Positions 6,581 through 8,930 of a stretch of DNA of 8,930 nt are shown in pieces. The position numbers and the translations under genes are program-made. The notes under the pieces were generated by a model, which did no database searches, was not told the origin of the DNA, and was given only the letters and a program-made list of their open reading frames with translations. The first letter of the stretch is position 1. Each line of letters starts with the position of its first letter. Source of the stretch: Candidatus Shapirobacteria bacterium CG2_30_35_20 (GTDB lineage Bacteria > Patescibacteriota > Microgenomatia > UBA12405); the NCBI GenBank assembly GCA_001873665.1, contig MNZO01000033.1, forward strand, positions 1 to 8,930, in the 5' to 3' direction.

Positions 6581-7438
6581 CTCCTTTAATTTAATTCCTC
6601 TTGTCTCTTCTTTATTATCAATCAAATCCAAATATTTTTCAGTCGTGGAAATGCGTTTGTGTCCACAAACTTGTGACACCACATCAATCGGTACTCCGGC
6701 TTTAAGTTGATAGACAATAAATGTGTTGCGCAAATCATTAACCTTTATATCTTTAATATCGGCCTTAGTAAAATATCGATCTAGCAGACTTCTAATATTT
6801 CTTGCTAGCAATATTCGTCCTGTCTTGGTAATAAATACATTTTTTGATTTACTTTCACCCCTAATTTCTTCAATATATCTTTTTAAAGCCATTTTAGCCG
6901 AATTATTTAGTGGTACATTTCGAGTTGGGTGGCTTTCATATGTTTCAATCACGACTTCATTGTCCTTAACATCCGACATTTTCATATTTTCGATTTCTTT
7001 AATTCGGAGTCCTGCTTGTAACATCAGTTCTACTATTGCAGTCGCCCGAATATCATTTCGACAGGCGTCTCGCAAAGATCTGTATTCTACTGCCTTCAAA
7101 ATCTTTGGTGCTTCATTTTCATATTTTGGGTGTTTAACCTCGGACGATGGGTTAATGTCACATTTTCCCTCTGTTTTTAAAAATGAAAAATAATTTTTAA
7201 TCGAATTAAGTTTACGGGAAATCGATTTGGCAGTATAACCATTATCAGTCAAATCTTTTTTAAAGCTTTCAATGCTTTTTACTGTCACTGCCTCGACATT
7301 TTCAACTTTTTCTTTGTCCAGTAAAAAACGAATTAGCTGATTAATATCACCTTTATAGGCCACAATAGTATTAATTGATTTGCCATTTGATGACAAACTT
7401 TTGCTAAACTGGTTTAAGGCGTCGACGAGAGTTATCAT
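6575..7438 (-). CDS. Tyrosine recombinase (Xer/phage integrase family) with atypical catalytic residues
   Basis: 287 residues, close to XerC/XerD length. The N-terminal SAM-like core-binding domain spans about 1-100 (TIVAYKGDINQLIRFL, then SISRKLNSIKNYFSFLK). The catalytic domain follows. Seen residues: Arg I R145 (AGLRIKEIENM), box II N234-D-L-R237, box III CGH260KRISTTEKY, and nucleophile Tyr269. Compared with the R-K-H-R-H/W-Y set, the His of HxxR is Asn234. No Lys is visible in the beta-hairpin turn before NVPL (residues 166-173), where XerD has its catalytic Lys. Such proteins cut and join DNA through a 3'-phosphotyrosine link, as in dimer resolution or integration. Two lost residues could mean altered chemistry, but the sequence is otherwise complete and well formed. 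It may be the Xer protein of this lineage or an integrase. No dif-like site was found nearby. Confidence 0.88.
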   Translation of the reverse strand: MITLVDALNQFSKSLSSNGKSINTIVAYKGDINQLIRFLLDKEKVENVEAVTVKSIESFKKDLTDNGYTAKSISRKLNSIKNYFSFLKTEGKCDINPSSEVKHPKYENEAPKILKAVEYRSLRDACRNDIRATAIVELMLQAGLRIKEIENMKMSDVKDNEVVIETYESHPTRNVPLNNSAKMALKRYIEEIRGESKSKNVFITKTGRILLARNIRSLLDRYFTKADIKDIKVNDLRNTFIVYQLKAGVPIDVVSQVCGHKRISTTEKYLDLIDNKEETRGIKLKEL

Positions 7439-7458
7439 TATTTATATTCAAAAATTAT

Positions 7459-7466
7459 CTTATAGT
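7459..7466. promoter_or_regulatory. Back-to-back -10 boxes in the divergent recombinase / FtsB-like intergenic space
   Basis: The 58-base gap holds TATAGT on the plus strand (7461-7466) and, overlapping it, TATAAG on the minus strand (7464-7459), followed by GATAAT (7459-7454, minus). Both strands therefore carry near-consensus -10 hexamers in the same few bases, pointing to divergent and possibly competing promoters. No convincing -35 elements are seen. Confidence 0.35.
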
Positions 7467-7496
7467 ACCATTAATTAGGCTACATGGCAAGCAAAT

Positions 7497-7673
7497 ATGA
7501 TAAAAAACCTCATTGTTCGTCTTATTTTAATTTCCATAATTTTTTCCTCACTCTTGGCCATATATCGTCAAGTCATGATAATTCGTTCTGCTCAAACTTC
7601 ATTGCAACAACTTGAGTCAAAAGTGTCAAAATTAGAGCTACGAAACAATGCTTTGCAAGAAGCTTTAAAGTAG
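7497..7673 (+). CDS. Small FtsB/DivIC-like (septum formation initiator) membrane protein
   Basis: 58 residues, easily missed by length cut-offs. The layout is typical of FtsB/DivIC/FtsL-type division proteins: a very short N-terminus (MIKNLIVR), one TM helix at about 5-23 (rich in Leu, Ile and Ser), then a heptad-patterned helix at about 30-57 (TSLQQLESKVSKLELRNNAL). In bacteria such proteins form coiled-coil complexes at the division site and activate septal wall synthesis. The family usually has 80-120 residues, so this is short, but CPR homologues tend to be small. An overlapping ATG at 7484 in another frame gives a composition unlike a real protein and was rejected. Spacing to the downstream tRNA is small, and the tRNA promoter overlaps the end of this gene. 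Identity rests on architecture, not on a motif. Confidence 0.65.
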   Translation: MIKNLIVRLILISIIFSSLLAIYRQVMIIRSAQTSLQQLESKVSKLELRNNALQEALK

Positions 7674-7682
7674 TGATATAAT
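7653..7682 (+). promoter_or_regulatory. Strong extended -10 promoter for tRNA-Met 1
   Basis: TTGCAA (7653-7658) and, 18 bases later, a perfect TATAAT (7677-7682) preceded by TGA, which makes an extended -10 (TGnTATAAT). Transcription would begin near 7689, 13 bases before the tRNA. The promoter overlaps the last codons of the FtsB-like gene. Confidence 0.7.
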
Positions 7683-7701
7683 TCAACGTCCTTTGATAAC
7701 A

Positions 7702-7771
7702 TGCGGGGTAGTGTACGGCTGCACGTCAGGCTCATAATCTGACAGATCTGGTTCAACTCCAGGCTCCGCAA
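7702..7771 (+). tRNA. tRNA-Met (anticodon CAU), initiator or elongator not settled
   Basis: A complete 70-base cloverleaf. The acceptor TGCGGGG pairs with CTCCGCA (1-72 is U-A, 6-67 is G-U) with discriminator A73. The D-stem is GTGT/GCAC, the anticodon stem TCAGG/TCTGA with loop CTCATAA, and the T-arm has loop TTCAACT. The acceptor and the CCGCAA end resemble bacterial initiator tRNAs. However, the three consecutive G-C pairs of the initiator anticodon stem are not present (A-U, G-C, G-U here), pair 11-24 is U-A rather than purine-pyrimidine, and 1-72 can pair. CCA is not encoded. The gene has its own strong promoter and terminator. Confidence 0.85.
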
Positions 7772-7776
7772 CATCC

Positions 7777-7804
7777 AAAATTGTCCCTTTCGAGGGACTT
7801 TTTT
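7777..7804 (+). terminator. Intrinsic terminator after tRNA-Met 1
   Basis: A perfect hairpin GTCCCT-TTCG-AGGGAC (7783-7798) with a UUCG loop is followed by six T (7799-7804) and preceded by AAAA (7777-7780), which can pair with the T-run. This ends the single-tRNA transcript. Confidence 0.9.
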
Positions 7805-7820
7805 GTGGACTACGTTCGTC

Positions 7821-7851
7821 ATTGCGACCCAGCAGCTGCCGGGGAAGCAAT
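7821..7851. repeat. REP-like dispersed hairpin (ATTGC ... GCAAT)
   Basis: Outer arms ATTGC (7821-7825) and GCAAT (7847-7851) enclose a second stem, CCCaGCAG / CTGCcGGG, centred on the palindrome GCAGCTGC (7832-7839). The flank reads CGTCATTGCGA ... GAAGCAATTTCATTGGGATTGATCAAG. That matches a widely scattered REP-type sequence (CATTGCGA ... GAAGCAATC) seen in many bacterial genomes. Nothing coding lies here. Confidence 0.65.
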
Positions 7852-7895
7852 TTCATTGGGATTGATCAAGCCTTTTTTAAATATATTAAATAAGC

Positions 7896-7901
7896 TATAA
7901 T
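7896..7901 (+). promoter_or_regulatory. -10 box of tRNA-Met 2
   Basis: Perfect TATAAT ending 10 bases before the tRNA, giving a transcription start near 7908. Only T-rich sequence lies at the -35 position. Confidence 0.55.
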
Positions 7902-7911
7902 TCCATACGAA

Positions 7912-7985
7912 GGCAGGGTAGCTCAGCTGGTTAGAGCATTGCATTCATAACGCAAAGGTCGTGGGTTCAAGTCCCACTCCTGCTA
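7912..7985 (+). tRNA. tRNA with anticodon CAU (elongator Met type; tRNA-Ile2 possible)
   Basis: A complete 74-base cloverleaf. The acceptor GGCAGGG pairs with TCCTGCT (1-72 and 7-66 are G-U), with discriminator A. The D-arm is GCTC/GAGC, the anticodon stem TTGCA/CGCAA (an A-C mismatch closes the loop) with loop TTCATAA, the variable loop AGGTC, and the T-arm GTGGG-TTCAAGT-CCCAC. CCA is not encoded. Lysidine-modified tRNA-Ile2 also has CAU, but a dedicated Ile(UAU) tRNA lies downstream, so elongator Met is the simpler reading. No terminator follows. Confidence 0.85.
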
Positions 7986-8096
7986 CTAAAAGCAATTTAC
8001 AATTTGAAATATATTTTTAAAAATTTAGTCATTTATTAATTTAAAATTAATTAAAAATTTAAAATTATAAATTAAAAATTAGTTTAACTTTAATTT
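7986..8096. other. AT-only low-complexity spacer between tRNAs
   Basis: The spacer is nearly all A and T. AATTTAAAATTA occurs at 8038-8049 and again at 8056-8067, and a looser third copy lies near 8069-8081. No gene is seen. TATAAA at 8066-8071 could act as a weak -10 for the tRNAs that follow, but the sequence is too AT-rich for that to mean much. Confidence 0.5.
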
Positions 8097-8170
8097 GGGC
8101 ATGTAGCTCAGCTGGTTAGAGCACTCCGACGTACGTCGGAGGGGTCCAGGTTCGAATCCTGGTTTGTCAA
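8097..8170 (+). pseudogene. Malformed tRNA (probable tRNA pseudogene) with palindromic anticodon arm
   Basis: The D-arm (TAGCTCAGCTGGTTAGAGCA) and T-arm (CCAGG-TTCGAAT-CCTGG) are perfect, so a tRNA origin is certain. The acceptor strands GGGCATG and TTTGTCA pair badly: 1-72 G/A and 6-67 T/T are mismatches, and 3-70 and 7-66 are G-U. Bases 8124-8141 (CTCCGACGTACGTCGGAG) are a perfect 18-base palindrome, which gives either a 5-bp stem with an 8-base loop or a 6-bp stem with a 6-base loop instead of 7. If T8132 is taken as U33 the anticodon is ACG (Arg), but base 37 would then be U. A fixed-length count gives GUA with C at 33. Neither is orthodox. It sits 3 bases before the next tRNA and shares its 5' half. 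It could be dead, chimeric or specialised. Confidence 0.65.
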
Positions 8171-8173
8171 CTT

Positions 8174-8247
8174 GGGTGCATAGCTCAGCTGGTTAGAGCA
8201 CCGATCTTATAAGTCGGTGGTCCTAGGTTCGAATCCTAGTGCACCTA
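8174..8247 (+). tRNA. tRNA-Ile (anticodon UAU)
   Basis: A complete 74-base cloverleaf. The acceptor GGGTGCA pairs with TGCACCT (1-72 G-U, the rest Watson-Crick), with discriminator A. The D-arm is GCTC/GAGC, the anticodon stem CCGAT/GTCGG with loop CTTATAA, and the T-arm CTAGG-TTCGAAT-CCTAG. CCA is not encoded. UAU reads AUA isoleucine codons directly, where most bacteria use a CAU tRNA modified to lysidine by TilS. The gene probably shares a transcript with the malformed tRNA upstream. A decayed GIY-YIG gene begins at 8250. Confidence 0.85.
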
Positions 8248-8249
8248 CA

Positions 8250-8494
8250 ATGGACGGGTACTTATACATTTTAAAGAGCAATAAAACTACATATATTACA
8301 TTGGTAGTTCCCCAAATCCTGAAAATCAGCTTATTAGTCAGCATAATTGTGGATTCGTTAGATCAACAAAATCAGAAATCCCACGGGAAATTATATTTAA
8401 ATAAAAATATGATTCTCTAACAATTGCAAGGAAAATTGAATATAAGTTAAAGAATTTGAAGTCAAGAAAAATAATCGAACAAATAATTTTGTAG
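8250..8494 (+). pseudogene. GIY-YIG endonuclease remnant (UvrC/URI-type small protein), frameshifted and with an internal stop
   Basis: From ATG 8250 the first frame reads MDGYLYILKSNKTTY, the GIY half of a GIY-YIG nuclease. After about 8294 the match moves frame and continues YIGSSPNPENQL, then SQHNCGFVRSTKSEIPREIIFK. That matches the YIG half and the usual HN-G-STK-PW region. The shift fits an extra AT dinucleotide in the TATAT run. A TAA at 8402-8404 then interrupts the new frame, which resumes with IARKIEYKLKNLKSRKIIEQIIL and ends at TAG 8492-8494. Intact relatives are single-domain proteins of about 80-95 residues, so this is a near-full-length gene with two lesions. They are of unknown function in most bacteria and often spread near RNA genes. 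It begins two bases after tRNA-Ile. Confidence 0.85.
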
Positions 8495-8497
8495 GGC

Positions 8498-8507
8498 TGT
8501 ACGTACA
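8498..8507. repeat. Palindrome TGTACGTACA after the GIY-YIG remnant
   Basis: A perfect 10-base palindrome lying just past the last stop of the pseudogene. Its core CGTACG is shared with the palindromic anticodon arm of the malformed tRNA at 8124-8141. TACGT (8500-8504) also pairs with ACGTA further on (8515-8519). Significance unknown. Confidence 0.4.
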
Positions 8508-8541
8508 AATTCGAACGTATTTTTAAAAAAATAACTTCAGC

Positions 8542-8567
8542 TCCGCCACCGTCAAAGCTATGGCGGA
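8542..8567. repeat. Perfect hairpin TCCGCCA / TGGCGGA
   Basis: 7-bp arms at 8542-8548 and 8561-8567 around CCGTCAAAGCTA. It is GC-rich in an AT-rich gap and has no T-run, so it is not a typical terminator. It resembles a dispersed CCGCC/GGCGG miniature repeat. Confidence 0.6.
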
Positions 8568-8592
8568 CACGGTCGATTGAAAATTATTTTTT

Positions 8593-8625
8593 GCGCGCGC
8601 GATTCTGCGATTGCTCCGCAATCGC
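8593..8625. repeat. Alternating GC tract and hairpin GCGATTGC-TCC-GCAATCGC
   Basis: GCGCGCGCG (8593-8601) runs into GCGATT-CT-GCGATT and a perfect 8-bp hairpin (8607-8614 and 8618-8625, loop TCC). On the plus strand TTT follows, too short for a clear terminator. The hairpin lies 22 bases beyond the stop of the minus-strand gene that ends at 8648. Read on the minus strand it is followed by AGAATCGCGCG, with no T-run. Together with the 8542-8567 hairpin it makes a cluster of small palindromic repeats. Confidence 0.6.
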
Positions 8626-8647
8626 TTTATGTTTCAAATAACAAAGT

Positions 8648-8930
8648 TTAAAATCCCCAGCTTTGATTAGTTTTTTTCATCCACTCTCCGAGCGAAATTT
8701 GACCTCCGCTAACAACATCTTCAACGGTAATTATTCTGGTAGTGATATTAACATTAAAAGTATCAATTCTAGATGTGTGAGGATCGTCTGGAAAACTCTC
8801 TCGAAGCGACACCGTCATAACGTCACCCTCTATTCCTTCAGGAGTATAGAATGGCTTTCGTCCTTCCTTTATAACCGACTTTTCAATATTTTGGATTTCA
8901 GGAATTGTTTCTAAAATAGAAATAGCTTTC
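8648..8930 (-). CDS. C-terminal part of an unidentified protein, cut by the right edge
   Basis: The minus strand is open from the window edge to TAA at 8650-8648, giving 93 residues without a start. The sequence has normal protein character. Notable stretches are PEIQNIEKSVIKEGRKPFYT, PEGIEGDVMTVSLRESFPDD and a possible beta-rich part ending SLGEWMKKTNQSWGF. No domain is recognised and there are no TM segments or cysteines. An 83-codon plus-strand reading overlaps it but has an unlikely composition. The downstream side (lower coordinates) holds the hairpin repeats. The function cannot be guessed without the rest of the gene. Confidence 0.6.
   Translation of the reverse strand, partial: KAISILETIPEIQNIEKSVIKEGRKPFYTPEGIEGDVMTVSLRESFPDDPHTSRIDTFNVNITTRIITVEDVVSGGQISLGEWMKKTNQSWGF

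Noticed and set aside
6723..7193. 156-codon plus-strand reading frame inside the recombinase
   Set aside because: It is antisense to a clearly recognised tyrosine recombinase and has a low-complexity Ser/Ile/Leu-rich composition.
6581..7496. A dif-like or att site near the recombinase
   Set aside because: No 28-base imperfect palindrome of the dif type or tRNA-end duplication was found on reading both strands.
7484..7609. Alternative ATG at 7484 in another frame, overlapping the FtsB-like gene
   Set aside because: It is short, His/Ser/Asn-rich and without structure, whereas the 7497 frame gives a TM helix plus coiled coil.
7592..7822. Minus-strand reading frame across tRNA-Met 1 and its terminator
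   Set aside because: It runs through a well-formed tRNA gene and an intrinsic terminator on the other strand.
8038..8081. AT-rich repeats as a replication origin or CRISPR-like array
   Set aside because: The repeats are only A/T low complexity with no DnaA boxes, regular spacing or unique spacers.
8663..8914. 83-codon plus-strand reading frame at the right edge
   Set aside because: The minus strand over the same bases gives a more protein-like 93-residue frame open to the edge; the plus reading has no family features.

Overview
The window looks like a piece of a Candidate Phyla Radiation (Patescibacteria) chromosome, probably of the Microgenomates kind. The reasons are indirect but agree. 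The DNA is AT-rich with terse gene spacing. There is a small acidic Pro/Thr-rich protein coupled to a VirD4/TraG-like membrane ATPase, a pairing I associate with this group. The tyrosine recombinase has an Asn-Asp-Leu-Arg box instead of His-x-x-Arg, and an IS1016-type transposase is present. Two genes end in TGA and no gene has an internal TGA, so the UGA-glycine code of Gracilibacteria/Absconditabacteria does not apply. Taxonomy is inference; no marker gene is present.

Layout, left to right. Positions 1-251 hold the start of an IS1595-family transposase on the minus strand, running off the window, followed by a candidate IS end. A Nudix hydrolase (298-735, +) converges on an unidentified two-TM coiled-coil membrane protein (738-1892, -). 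Next comes a broken Bro-N/DinD-like antirepressor gene (1985-2766, +) whose parts lie in three frames, closed by a GC-rich hairpin repeat. A forward run follows: polyprenyl diphosphate synthase (2816-3877), a small acidic protein (3892-4257) and, overlapping it by 11 bases, a 777-residue VirD4/TraG-like ATPase (4247-6580). The last two are almost certainly translated together and may act as a pair at the membrane. A tyrosine recombinase (6575-7438, -) meets the ATPase gene tail to tail with overlapping stop codons. A 58-residue FtsB/DivIC-like protein (7497-7673, +) is divergent from it.

The right quarter is a tRNA and repeat zone. It has tRNA-Met(CAU) with a strong promoter and an intrinsic terminator, a REP-like hairpin, a second CAU tRNA, a malformed tRNA with a palindromic anticodon arm, and tRNA-Ile(UAU). 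A decayed GIY-YIG endonuclease begins two bases after the last tRNA. After it lie two more perfect hairpins and the C-terminal part of an unidentified minus-strand gene running off the right edge.

Two threads run through the window. First, four starts have a -10-like hexamer ending only 6-7 bases before the ATG and no clear Shine-Dalgarno, which suggests leaderless mRNAs. Second, there is much evidence of mobile DNA and decay: an IS, a broken antirepressor, a broken GIY-YIG gene, a suspect tRNA and several small palindromic repeats. I do not see a complete new defence or biosynthetic system. The least understood parts are the small-protein/ATPase pair, the anomalous tRNA and the recombinase with missing catalytic residues.
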